Assembly: GCF_001676055.1 (NCBI RefSeq)
Contig: NZ_LZEX01000043.1
Span: forward strand, 124,001-188,000
DNA from: Morganella psychrotolerans
GTDB lineage: Bacteria; Pseudomonadota; Gammaproteobacteria; Enterobacterales; Enterobacteriaceae
Reading direction: 5' to 3'
DNA length: 64,000 nt
This document shows positions 17,944 to 26,676 of the stretch, one piece after another (position 1 is the stretch's first letter; each line of letters opens with the position of its first letter). Position numbers and translations under genes: made by a program. A model generated the notes under the pieces. It was not told where the DNA came from, searched no databases, and saw only the letters and a program-made list of their open reading frames with translations.

Positions 17944-18862
17944 ATGTATCACTTACGTGTACCAAAAACCGATCAGGAGCTGGAGAGCTATTTTTTTTTT
18001 CCGCTGGGAGATGCTGCGTAAACCGCTGAATCAGCCGCAGGGATCGGAGAAAGACGGGTACGAGACACTTGCACACCATCAGATGGTGGTTGATGAAACA
18101 GGGCAACCTGTGGCTGCCGGACGTTTGTATATAAATGCAGAAAATGAAGGCGCGATCCGCTTTCTGGCAGTCGATCCGCATTTACAGGGACGTGGGCTGG
18201 GTACACTGATCGCGCGTGCGCTGGAATCGGTGGCCCGTCAGGAAGGACTCAAACGGATTGTATGCAGTGCGCGTGAGGAAGCGGTCGCATTTTTTGAAAA
18301 ATTAGGCTTTGAAAACCGGGGAACGATTACAGGTCCGCAAACGACGCCTGTTCGACATTTTTTTATGATTAAATCCGTTGAAACCCTTGATACGATTTTG
18401 CATCGCCCTGACTGGTGCGCTGAATTACAAAAAGCATGGTATGAAACTATTCCGCTGAGTGAAAAAATGGGAATACGTATCGCGCAGTATACCGGGCAGG
18501 AATTTATGACGACGATGCCTGAGGGACCGAACCAAAACCTGCATCAGACTATTTTTGCGGGCAGCCAGTTTTCGATGGCGACGCTTACCGGCTGGGGGCT
18601 TATCTGGTTGCTGCTTCAGGAAAATGAACTGAACGGCGACATTGTGCTGGTCGATGCGAATATCCGCTACCGTAAGGCTGTGACAGGCCGCCCGCAAGCT
18701 ATTGCATCCCGCGATAAGCTCAGCGGGGATCTTGACCGCCTGGCGCGCGGGAGCAAGGCCAGACTCAAACTGGACGTGACTGTCGGTCAGGGAAGTGAGG
18801 TCGGGGCTGTCTTTACCGGGACTTATATGGTGTTACCCGGTCAGAAACATAGCGCGCAATAG
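17944..18862 (+). pseudogene. fabY: FabY-type acetyl-CoA:acetoacetyl-ACP protein (YiiD), frameshifted in a T10 tract
   Basis: Two-domain protein: an N-terminal GNAT acetyltransferase (acetyl-CoA loop [14 protein letters not shown]) and a C-terminal hotdog thioesterase-like domain ([20 protein letters not shown]). The native start is the ATG at 17944 ([14 protein letters not shown]), 50 bases after dtd. After codon 16 there is a run of ten T (17991-18000). Nine T would give [16 protein letters not shown], as the family requires; ten T send ribosomes to a stop at 18019-18021. Removing one T restores 305 residues. A T10 run is also a known kind of slippage site, so some full-length protein could still be made. 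Confidence 0.88.
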
Positions 18863-18894
18863 CTGCGGAAACAGGATTTTACTTATCTGTAATC

Positions 18895-18927
18895 TCAAAA
18901 AACAGCACCATAAGGCGCTGTTTTTAT
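18895..18927. terminator. Bidirectional terminator between fabY and yicH
   Basis: Stem AAAACAGCACC / GGCGCTGTTTTT with A-rich left and T-rich right flanks, between two convergent genes. Confidence 0.75.
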
Positions 18928-18941
18928 ATAACTAATCAGTA

Positions 18942-20705
18942 TTACAGAATATCACTGTTCTCAGATGTATCCGGAATAACCCGCTGTACCGGTGGTGCTG
19001 ACGGGGTATTTTCTGCCGGTGCAGGTGAGTTGCTTATTTGTCCCTGTGTAATCGCCCGGTTTATCTTATTTCCCAGCTTGTCTTGTCCGGAGAGCGAGCC
19101 ACTCAGCGTATTGCGTACATCATCAGTGCGCAACTGTCCGCTCAGACGCAGTGTGTAATTTGCAGTGCTGTTCAGTGGCGCGGATGCCCATCCCCATTGT
19201 GACAGGATCTGACTGTCGGCGCCGGTTGCCTGTAAGTTGAATGTGAACGGCGCAGTACCGGATGGTGTCACCTGAAACTGCATTTTCAGCAGACCGTCAC
19301 CGGCGGAGGCGGAAAATTGAGTGGTTTCAGCGCCGGTTTCACCTGCGGTGAGTGTCAGGTAAGGACGGTGCAATTCGACGCGGGCAAAGGTGGCGCTGCC
19401 CGCGCTGGCAGAAAGCTCGCCATTCCATAATCCCCACTGGCCTGATTTCAGGATCTGCATGGTTTTAATATAACTGTTGACGTTGGTCATCTGGAACGGA
19501 AACGCCGGACGGGTATCAATCAGTAACGCATTGGAGACTTTCACATCCTGCACACGGATAGTGTCTATCCCCTGTGGCGCGCTTTCCTGTAACAGGGTGA
19601 ACCATTGTTCAGGTAAGCTGAAAAGCAGGTTATCCACAACGCCGCTGCTGATATCCAGTGTTCGTGATGTGCGGTTCCAGTCACCGGTGAAGCGCAGAAT
19701 ACTTTTATCATAGCGCCCGCTCAGCCGTTTTACCGCAATGTGGTCACCGGCAAATTCCAGTGTTCCAAGAATATCGGAAAAGTGCTGCCCGCCCAAAGTC
19801 AGATCCGCGATACCAACGTCTGCCAATCCGTTATCGGTCTGCCAGCTGCCTTTTGTGTAAGCCAGATTTTTCAGCGTGCCTTCCAGATAATTAACCGCCC
19901 ACTGATCCCCCTCGAGCTTAATATTTGTCGCGGTAATATTTTTTATCTGAATATCCGGCAGATGCCCGCTGTTTTCTGTCAGCTGTGTCAGGGATAACGG
20001 CGTCTGCCAGCGGATGTCATTGAGCAGCAGATTATCAAGCAGCCAACTGCCTTGCGCAGTGCGTTGTCCCGTTGCAGTGATCAGCCCGTTTTCCAGCGTG
20101 GCGGTGAGATTATCAAAGGTGAACTGCGCACCGCTGATATTTCCCTGTGTCAGTACGTTTTTCAGCGGCAGACCGTAATAATCCAGACCTTTGGCAGAAA
20201 ACTGATACTTTCCGTCACCGGTAATGGCGCTGTCTTGTGGCTGCCACGGCGTGATCCCGCCGGTGACACCTTCGGCGGTAATATCCTGATTACCATCAGT
20301 ACGGCGTACATTTACCTGATTAAGCTGTAACAGCCCGGCACTGACCGGCAGTGTCCGGTTGTCGGCGGCAGTGGAGATCTCAATCTCCCCTTTCTGAATA
20401 ATTATCCGGGAAAACCAGCCCGGCTCTGTGAAACTGCGCCAATCAAGCGTCAGTTCAATATTTGCGGCTTCCAGCGCCATGTCACCGGAAACGGTACTGA
20501 TACTGATATCCCGCAGTGACAGCAGAGACGGAGAGGACAGGGAGTGATCGATAGCGGACAGCGATACTTTATAACGGGTATTGTCGCTGATTAGCCCGGC
20601 AATCTGGCGCGTACCCCAGGATGTCTGTATCAGGATCCCGGCAGCAACAATGAGTATAATTGCCAGTATTATCAGCCGGAAAACAGTTCGTCCTAACCAT
20701 TTCAT
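18942..20705 (-). CDS. yicH: AsmA-family protein YicH
   Basis: Large periplasm-facing protein of the AsmA family, 587 residues, anchored by one N-terminal helix (about residues 8-27) and otherwise rich in beta structure. AsmA-like proteins (YhdP, TamB, YdbH and others) act in phospholipid transport or homeostasis between the two membranes; YicH itself is less well understood. The C-terminus is Pro/Ala-rich (SPAPAENTPSAPPVQ) and probably disordered. Its place next to xanP, gltS and recG is the same as in E. coli, which supports the name. Confidence 0.88.
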   Translation of the reverse strand: MKWLGRTVFRLIILAIILIVAAGILIQTSWGTRQIAGLISDNTRYKVSLSAIDHSLSSPSLLSLRDISISTVSGDMALEAANIELTLDWRSFTEPGWFSRIIIQKGEIEISTAADNRTLPVSAGLLQLNQVNVRRTDGNQDITAEGVTGGITPWQPQDSAITGDGKYQFSAKGLDYYGLPLKNVLTQGNISGAQFTFDNLTATLENGLITATGQRTAQGSWLLDNLLLNDIRWQTPLSLTQLTENSGHLPDIQIKNITATNIKLEGDQWAVNYLEGTLKNLAYTKGSWQTDNGLADVGIADLTLGGQHFSDILGTLEFAGDHIAVKRLSGRYDKSILRFTGDWNRTSRTLDISSGVVDNLLFSLPEQWFTLLQESAPQGIDTIRVQDVKVSNALLIDTRPAFPFQMTNVNSYIKTMQILKSGQWGLWNGELSASAGSATFARVELHRPYLTLTAGETGAETTQFSASAGDGLLKMQFQVTPSGTAPFTFNLQATGADSQILSQWGWASAPLNSTANYTLRLSGQLRTDDVRNTLSGSLSGQDKLGNKINRAITQGQISNSPAPAENTPSAPPVQRVIPDTSENSDIL

Positions 20706-20800
20706 ATTTACTCTCTCCGTAGTGCAGCTCGTTGGGCATACTAGCGTGAGGCTATTTACGGTGACAAGGATTATTGCTGTTTTTCTGTGATGAGTGGCAC

Positions 20801-20822
20801 GCGTGACCGTTTCCGGTCACGC
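20801..20822. repeat. Hairpin between xanP and yicH
   Basis: Perfect inverted repeat GCGTGACC / GGTCACGC with a six-base loop. No T run follows on either strand, so it is more likely an mRNA-stabilising or processing stem than a terminator. Confidence 0.5.
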
Positions 20823-20836
20823 AGTCAAACGAGTGA

Positions 20837-22222
20837 TTATTTTTCCGGCGGGAAAACCAGGTTCAGTACAATGGCAGTCAGGCCACCGGCGGCGATCCCG
20901 GAAGAGAGCAGTGTTTTCAGCCAGTCCGGTGCAAATTGCAGTATCAGTGGTTGCTGGGAGACACCCATTCCTACCGCCAATGAGAGCGCGATAATCATAA
21001 TTGCGCGGCGGTTAAGTGTCTCGCGGGAGACAATACGCACGCCTGATGCAGCAATGGTTCCGAACATAACAATAGTTGCGCCGCCGAGTACCGGCTCAGG
21101 AATATGCTGCACAAACCCTGCAACTGCCGGGAACAACCCCAGAACAATCAGCATCAGTGCAATCACATAACCGACATAGCGGCTGGCAACCCCGGTCAGC
21201 TGGATAACACCGTTATTCTGCCCGAAACAGGAGTTGGGAAAGGTATTGAATACCGCAGAAAGAGCCGAGTTCAGACCATTTGCCAGTACGCCGCCTTTCA
21301 GGCGCTTCATATACAGCGGACCGGAAACCGGTTGCTCTGAAACATCTGAAGTCGCCGTAATATCGCCGATAGTTTCCAGTGATGTCACCATAAAAATCAG
21401 GATCAGCGGCAGAAGCAGATTCCAGTCTATTGATAAACCATAATAAAGTGGTGCAGGGATAACCAGCAGTTCTTCCGGAAGTTGGGTATGATTATCCGGC
21501 AGCATGCCCATCCACCAGGCGGCAAGATAGCCGGCGGCCATCGCGATCACCAGTGAGGCAACCCGCAAATACTGATTTTTCTGGCGGTTCAGCAGCACAA
21601 TAACGGCAAGGACAATCCCTGCGAGGATCAGGTTACCGGCAGAGCCAAAGGTATTGTCAGACATAGCGGCATAGCCGCCACCGATGGATGTCAGACCAAC
21701 CTGAATCAGTGACAGACCGATAATCATCACCACCACACCTGACACCAGCGGCGTGATAATTCTGCGGGCAAGGTGCAGAAAGCGGGAGAGAATAACCTCT
21801 GTCATTGCCGCCAGCATCAGCGTGCCGAACAGTGCCGCCATCATTCCTTCAGTATCCACACCATTATTTTTCAGTGCCATTCCCCCCATAATCAGCGGAG
21901 CGACAAAGTTAAAACTGGTTCCCTGGATAGACAGTAACCCGGAGCCGACCGGTCCCCAGGTCCGGATTTGCAGTAATGACGCCAGCCCGGAGGCAAATAG
22001 CGACATACTGATAATGCGCTGGGTATCATGCGCTGAAAGACCGAGTGCCTGTGCGATAAGCAGTCCCGGGGTTATCACAGCAACAAACATGGCCAGCAGA
22101 TGCTGACTGGCTGCAAACAGTGTTTGTGGCAGAGGCGGGCGATCTTCCAGGTGGTAGATTAGCTCACTATTGGTATTTACCGGGGGAATTACGGTGTTTT
22201 TATCAGGTGCAGTACTGTTCAT
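20837..22222 (-). CDS. xanP: Xanthine permease XanP
   Basis: Proton-coupled xanthine importer of the NCS2/NAT family. The 461-residue product follows E. coli XanP closely: [19 protein letters not shown] at the start, [10 protein letters not shown] in helix 3, [16 protein letters not shown] in the substrate site and the signature [17 protein letters not shown]. Fourteen membrane segments are expected. A perfect PurR operator lies 53 bases upstream of the start codon. yicH follows on the same strand after 131 bases, with a hairpin at 20801-20822 between them. Confidence 0.97.
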   Translation of the reverse strand: MNSTAPDKNTVIPPVNTNSELIYHLEDRPPLPQTLFAASQHLLAMFVAVITPGLLIAQALGLSAHDTQRIISMSLFASGLASLLQIRTWGPVGSGLLSIQGTSFNFVAPLIMGGMALKNNGVDTEGMMAALFGTLMLAAMTEVILSRFLHLARRIITPLVSGVVVMIIGLSLIQVGLTSIGGGYAAMSDNTFGSAGNLILAGIVLAVIVLLNRQKNQYLRVASLVIAMAAGYLAAWWMGMLPDNHTQLPEELLVIPAPLYYGLSIDWNLLLPLILIFMVTSLETIGDITATSDVSEQPVSGPLYMKRLKGGVLANGLNSALSAVFNTFPNSCFGQNNGVIQLTGVASRYVGYVIALMLIVLGLFPAVAGFVQHIPEPVLGGATIVMFGTIAASGVRIVSRETLNRRAIMIIALSLAVGMGVSQQPLILQFAPDWLKTLLSSGIAAGGLTAIVLNLVFPPEK

Positions 22223-22274
22223 TTAGTGGGGTCCGGGATAAGCAATGGGCGTATTTTAATGATCTGCGCCACAA

Positions 22275-22290
22275 AAGCAATCGATTGCGT
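22275..22290 (-). promoter_or_regulatory. PurR operator upstream of xanP
   Basis: The 16-mer AAGCAATCGATTGCGT (plus strand) fits the PurR consensus ANGCAANCGNTTNCNT at every fixed position. It lies between the divergent genes xanP and gltS and is nearer to xanP, the purine-related gene. Confidence 0.82.
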
Positions 22291-22463
22291 ACCGGTGATG
22301 TTATTTTTTATAGTGGAATATAATCACACTTTTATTTATTTTAACTTGTCTTTATCATCTTTTTTCCCTTTAATCCGGATACCTGCTTTTCTTCTTGCGT
22401 AATAAGGATGTTTTTAGCGCGATTATTGATGTAATAAATACCTACAATAAAAGGGGTACATGA

Positions 22464-23696
22464 ATGTATCAACTCGACGTTTACGGCACGCTTGTAGCGG
22501 CCACACTCGTCCTCTTATTAGGACGTAAACTCGTAAAATCAGTACCATTCCTCGAAAAATATACCATTCCTGAACCTGTGGCCGGTGGTCTTCTGGTTGC
22601 AATTGTATTACTCGGGTTCAAATCGGGGATGGATCTGGAAGTTAAATTTGATGACTCCCTGAAAGACCCGCTGATGCTGGCATTTTTCGCCACTATCGGG
22701 TTAAACGCAAATCTTGCCAGCCTGCGGGCAGGTGGCAAAACGTTATTTATCTTCGTATTAGCTGTTGTGGGTCTGCTTATTGTGCAGAACACGGTCGGTA
22801 TTTCACTGGCAAAAATGATGGGTCTTGATCCGCTGATTGGTCTGCTTGCAGGCTCGATTACGTTATCCGGCGGACATGGTACGGGTGCGGCGTGGGGTAA
22901 AATCTTCACAGACAGCTATGGCTTCAGCAGTGCAACTGAAGTGGCCATTGCCTGTGCAACATTCGGTCTGGTACTCGGTGGTCTGATTGGTGGTCCGGTT
23001 GCCCGTTTTCTTATCAAGAAAACAGCAATGAATGATGTAAATCAGCAGGATGATGAAGCACCGAGCGCGTTTGAAAAACCGCAGGCCGGGCGCATGATCA
23101 CCTCGATGGTATTGCTGGAAACTATTGCACTGATCGCGATTTGTCTGCTGGCGGGTTCGTATCTGTTCGGCGTGTTATCTGACTTCTTCCTCAGCAGAGG
23201 ATGGAAAGTTCAGATCCCGACATTCGTTTGCGTGCTATTTATCGGCGTTATATTGAGTAACAGCTTGTCATTAATGGGTTTTTACCGCGTATTTGAGCGT
23301 GCGGTATCTGTTCTCGGCAACGTCAGCCTGTCGCTTTTCCTGGCAATGGCACTGATGAGCCTGAAACTCTGGGATATAGCCTCACTGGCCGTGCCGATGC
23401 TGGTTATCCTGGCGGTACAAACTGTTGTGATGGCGCTGTATGCTATTTTCGTGACTTACCGCGTGATGGGTAAAAACTATGATGCTGCAGTATTAGCAGC
23501 GGGTCACTGCGGCTTTGGTATGGGGGCAACGCCAACAGCGATTGCTAACATGCAGGCGGTAACCGATCGTTTCGGACCTTCTCATGTCGCTTTCCTGGTG
23601 GTACCAATGGTCGGCGCGTTCTTCCTTGATTTGATTAACGCACTGGTCATTCCGTTCTTCCTGGCATTACCTATCTTCCCGACTGTGGGCGGATAA
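22464..23696 (+). CDS. gltS: Sodium/glutamate symporter GltS
   Basis: Sodium-dependent glutamate importer of the ESS family, 410 residues in two homologous halves of five helices. Each half has its re-entrant pore loop: LSGGHGTGAAWG near residue 135 and AGHCGFGMGATPTA near residue 345. The central cytoplasmic loop (NQQDDEAPSAFEKPQAG) separates them. The ATG at 22464 is preceded by AAGGGG. It is divergent from xanP and convergent with recG, the order found in E. coli. Confidence 0.97.
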   Translation: MYQLDVYGTLVAATLVLLLGRKLVKSVPFLEKYTIPEPVAGGLLVAIVLLGFKSGMDLEVKFDDSLKDPLMLAFFATIGLNANLASLRAGGKTLFIFVLAVVGLLIVQNTVGISLAKMMGLDPLIGLLAGSITLSGGHGTGAAWGKIFTDSYGFSSATEVAIACATFGLVLGGLIGGPVARFLIKKTAMNDVNQQDDEAPSAFEKPQAGRMITSMVLLETIALIAICLLAGSYLFGVLSDFFLSRGWKVQIPTFVCVLFIGVILSNSLSLMGFYRVFERAVSVLGNVSLSLFLAMALMSLKLWDIASLAVPMLVILAVQTVVMALYAIFVTYRVMGKNYDAAVLAAGHCGFGMGATPTAIANMQAVTDRFGPSHVAFLVVPMVGAFFLDLINALVIPFFLALPIFPTVGG

Positions 23697-23720
23697 CAGA
23701 ACGTTATTATTAAAGCAGGT

Positions 23721-23746
23721 AAGCCATCCGTTCGGGTGGCTTTTTT
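23721..23746 (+). terminator. Terminator after gltS
   Basis: Stem AAGCCATCC / GGGTGGCTT (one G-U pair), GTTC loop, then TTTT. Confidence 0.85.
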
Positions 23747-23749
23747 CAT

Positions 23750-23875
23750 TATACCCTTATTCATTCAAACTGCAGGTGTGTTGGCTACGCTCAGCTAACC
23801 GGGTCACATACTAATGTATGCTCCCCGTTTATCTTCCCTTGCCGCCTGCCTGCAACTTGAATGATGTTGGGTATA
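23750..23875 (+). repeat. ERIC-like element, full length
   Basis: One hundred and twenty-six bases, bounded by TATACCC and GGGTATA, with the core GTCACATACTAATGTATGC. It fills the gap between the gltS terminator and the recG stop codon, which begins at the next base (23876-23878 on the plus strand), so it forms the recG 3' UTR. Confidence 0.88.
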
Positions 23876-25957
23876 TCAGACGTTTGTATACTGACTGCGT
23901 TCCGGCAGCCAGCGTTCGGTCAGGGCTTTTGCCTGTTCCGGGTAATTCTGGTGCAGATGCCGGGCAATACGCTGTACTTCCGGTAACATCGCCTGATCCC
24001 GCAGTAAGTCTGCGACTTTAAACTCTGCATTCCCTGTCTGGCGTGTACCGAGTAACTCACCCGGCCCGCGGATTTCAAGGTCTTTCTGTGCGATAACAAA
24101 CCCGTCATTGCTGTCCCGTAATACCTGAAGACGCAGTTTTGCTGTTTGTGTCAGCGGTGTTTTATACAGCAGTACACAGTGGGATGCAGTTGCTCCCCGC
24201 CCGACACGTCCGCGTAACTGATGAAGCTGTGCCAGCCCCAGCCGCTCCGGGTTTTCAATAATCATCAGACTGGCATTCGGGACATCAACACCCACTTCAA
24301 TCACGGTGGTTGCAACCAGCAAATCTAATTCGCCGGCTTTGAACTGCGCCATGACCGCCTGTTTTTCCGCTGATTTAAGACGCCCGTGAACCAGACCAAC
24401 CCGCAGACCGGGCAGTGCGGCGGATAAATCATCAAAGGTAACCTGTGCGGCCTGAGCCTCCAGCATCTCTGATTCATCAATCAGTGTGCAGACCCAGTAT
24501 GCCTGGCGCTGTTCATCCATGCAGGCACTGCGTACCCGTTCAATAATATCGCCCCGGCGGCTGTCCGGGATAGCGACAGTGGTAACCGGTGTTCTGCCGG
24601 GCGGTAATTCATCAATGACTGAGGTATCGAGATCAGCATACGCGGTCATTGCCAGCGTGCGGGGGATAGGCGTGGCGGTCATAATCAGCTGATGAGGGTG
24701 GAAGCCCTGCTGTTCCCCTTTTTCCCGCAGCGCCAGGCGCTGATGCACCCCGAAGCGGTGCTGCTCATCAATAATGACCAGTGCCAGTGAGTGAAAACGG
24801 ATATGTTCCTGAAAAATAGCATGTGTGCCGATAACCATTGCGACGTCGCCGGAGGCAATCGCCTCTTCCTGTGCCTGACGGGCTTTACCTTTTTGTTTAC
24901 CGGCAACCCAGCCGACATTGATCCCCAGCGGCTCCAGCCACTGGCGGAATGTATTGGCATGTTGTTCGGCTAACAGTTCAGTCGGCGCCATCAGTGCAGC
25001 CTGATTACCATGCGCAATCGCACGGATGGCCGCCAGTGCGGCGACAACCGTTTTCCCGGAGCCGACATCGCCCTGGATCAGACGCAGCATCGGTACATTT
25101 TTTTCCAGATCCTGTTCAATTTCTGTTGTCACACGCTGCTGGGCACGGGTCGGGGTAAAGGGGAGTTGCGCCAGAAACTGATTTTTCAGCGCTTCCTGCG
25201 GAGCCAGTGGTTCGGCATGGCAGCGTTGTGCTCCTGCGCGTATTGCCAGCATACTGAGGTGATGCGCCAGCAGTTCTTCCAGCACAATACGTTTCAGTGC
25301 CGGATGCTGACCACTTTCCAGCTCTGCAAGTTGTGTATCGGCAGGCGGGCGGTGCAGTGTTTTCAGCGCCTCCGGCAGGCTCATCAGCGGGCGTACCAGT
25401 TCCGGGGGTAATAATTCACGGATAGCGCAGGTATCGAGTAATTCCAGCGCCTGATCAAGCAGCTTACGCAGTGTGGCCTGGCGGACACCTTCTGTTGTCG
25501 GATAAATCGGGGTAAGAGTTTCCTGCAATGCAACGTCACGATCGTCCCGGCGGATTTTATATTCGGGATGAAAGATTTCCGGTCCGTTTTTTCCGCGCTT
25601 TACCTCACCGTAAGCGGTTATCTGCACTCCGGCTGCCAGCGTATTTTTCATTGCAGCAGAAAAATTGAAAAACCGCAGTGTTAGTACCCCGGTGCCGTCA
25701 CTTATCTGGCAGGTCATCATCCGTTTGCGTCCGAAGACGACATCGGTGCGCAACACTTCGCCGCTGACGGTAGCGTAAAGCCCGGGCAGAAGGTCGGTTA
25801 TTGAATAGAGACGGGTTTGATCTTCGTAACGCAGCGGGAGATGGAACAGCAGATCCTGAAGAGTATGCAGACCGATACCGGCAAGTTTACCCGCCTGGCT
25901 GGCTCCGACGCCATGCAGCGTCGTGAGCGGGATAGCATCAAGCAGTTGGCCTTTCAT
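23876..25957 (-). CDS. recG: ATP-dependent DNA helicase RecG
   Basis: Branch-migration helicase that remodels stalled replication forks and Holliday junctions. The 693-residue product has the N-terminal wedge/OB domain (to about residue 270), then the SF2 helicase core with Walker A GDVGSGKT, the DEQHRFGV box II and the RGRVGRG motif VI, and the C-terminal TRG region. The ATG at 25957 follows CGGAGCAGAGA. It is the last gene of the gmk-rpoZ-spoT-trmH-recG run, 12 bases after trmH. Confidence 0.98.
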   Translation of the reverse strand: MKGQLLDAIPLTTLHGVGASQAGKLAGIGLHTLQDLLFHLPLRYEDQTRLYSITDLLPGLYATVSGEVLRTDVVFGRKRMMTCQISDGTGVLTLRFFNFSAAMKNTLAAGVQITAYGEVKRGKNGPEIFHPEYKIRRDDRDVALQETLTPIYPTTEGVRQATLRKLLDQALELLDTCAIRELLPPELVRPLMSLPEALKTLHRPPADTQLAELESGQHPALKRIVLEELLAHHLSMLAIRAGAQRCHAEPLAPQEALKNQFLAQLPFTPTRAQQRVTTEIEQDLEKNVPMLRLIQGDVGSGKTVVAALAAIRAIAHGNQAALMAPTELLAEQHANTFRQWLEPLGINVGWVAGKQKGKARQAQEEAIASGDVAMVIGTHAIFQEHIRFHSLALVIIDEQHRFGVHQRLALREKGEQQGFHPHQLIMTATPIPRTLAMTAYADLDTSVIDELPPGRTPVTTVAIPDSRRGDIIERVRSACMDEQRQAYWVCTLIDESEMLEAQAAQVTFDDLSAALPGLRVGLVHGRLKSAEKQAVMAQFKAGELDLLVATTVIEVGVDVPNASLMIIENPERLGLAQLHQLRGRVGRGATASHCVLLYKTPLTQTAKLRLQVLRDSNDGFVIAQKDLEIRGPGELLGTRQTGNAEFKVADLLRDQAMLPEVQRIARHLHQNYPEQAKALTERWLPERSQYTNV

Positions 25958-25969
25958 TCTCTGCTCCGT

Positions 25970-26674
25970 TTATTGGGTTGAGGCGGATATTTTTTTCTGT
26001 TGCATCGCAGCCCACCAACTGTCAGGTGCAATGATATGGCCCTGATCGTCAATCTGCGGGCGGGGAAGTTTCTTCTCAAGCGCAACCTGAGCCAGAACCG
26101 GATAGCCGCGCTCAAAGAGCAGGCGCTGCTGTTCATTCTGCGGTAATGCACAGCGCGGATGGGTATATAACCCCGCAGCTTCGCGCTGACGCTGGGCTTC
26201 ATACAAGATCACGGCGGCAGCAACGGATACATTCAGAGACTGCACCATGCCGGACATCGGGATCATAATATGGGTATCGGCAATATTAATGGCATCAGGT
26301 GAAATACCGTACTTTTCTGATCCCATGATAATGCAGGTCGGACGGGTAAAATCGACGGTACGAAAATCCACCGAGCTGTCAGACAGATGGGTTGCCAGGA
26401 TCTGCATCCCCTGTGATTTCAGCATACCGACAGCATCATTGAGAGTGGCGTGGTTATGGACATTGACCCAGCTGTTACTGCCGGCGGCGGATGAGATCCG
26501 GGTTCTGATTTTTTCCGGCCAGATGGCATGTAAATCATGAATACCGACTGCATCGGCACTGCGGATAACCGCAGAGACATTGTGGGGCTTATGAACTTCT
26601 TCAAGGCACAGTGTAAGGTCTGGCTGGCGCATCGCCATCATCCGGCAGATGCGCTCATAACGTTGGGGATTCAT
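25970..26674 (-). CDS. trmH: tRNA (guanosine-18-2'-O)-methyltransferase TrmH
   Basis: SPOUT-class methyltransferase that 2'-O-methylates G18 in the D-loop of many tRNAs. Of 234 residues, the knotted SAM-binding fold is marked by NVSAVIRSADAVG near residue 33 (motif 1 with its catalytic arginine), IMGSEKYGIS (motif 2) and MVQSLNVSVAAAVILYEA (motif 3). It lies two bases downstream of the spoT stop, so translation is probably coupled. Confidence 0.97.
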   Translation of the reverse strand: MNPQRYERICRMMAMRQPDLTLCLEEVHKPHNVSAVIRSADAVGIHDLHAIWPEKIRTRISSAAGSNSWVNVHNHATLNDAVGMLKSQGMQILATHLSDSSVDFRTVDFTRPTCIIMGSEKYGISPDAINIADTHIMIPMSGMVQSLNVSVAAAVILYEAQRQREAAGLYTHPRCALPQNEQQRLLFERGYPVLAQVALEKKLPRPQIDDQGHIIAPDSWWAAMQQKKISASTQ

Positions 26675-26676
26675 TC

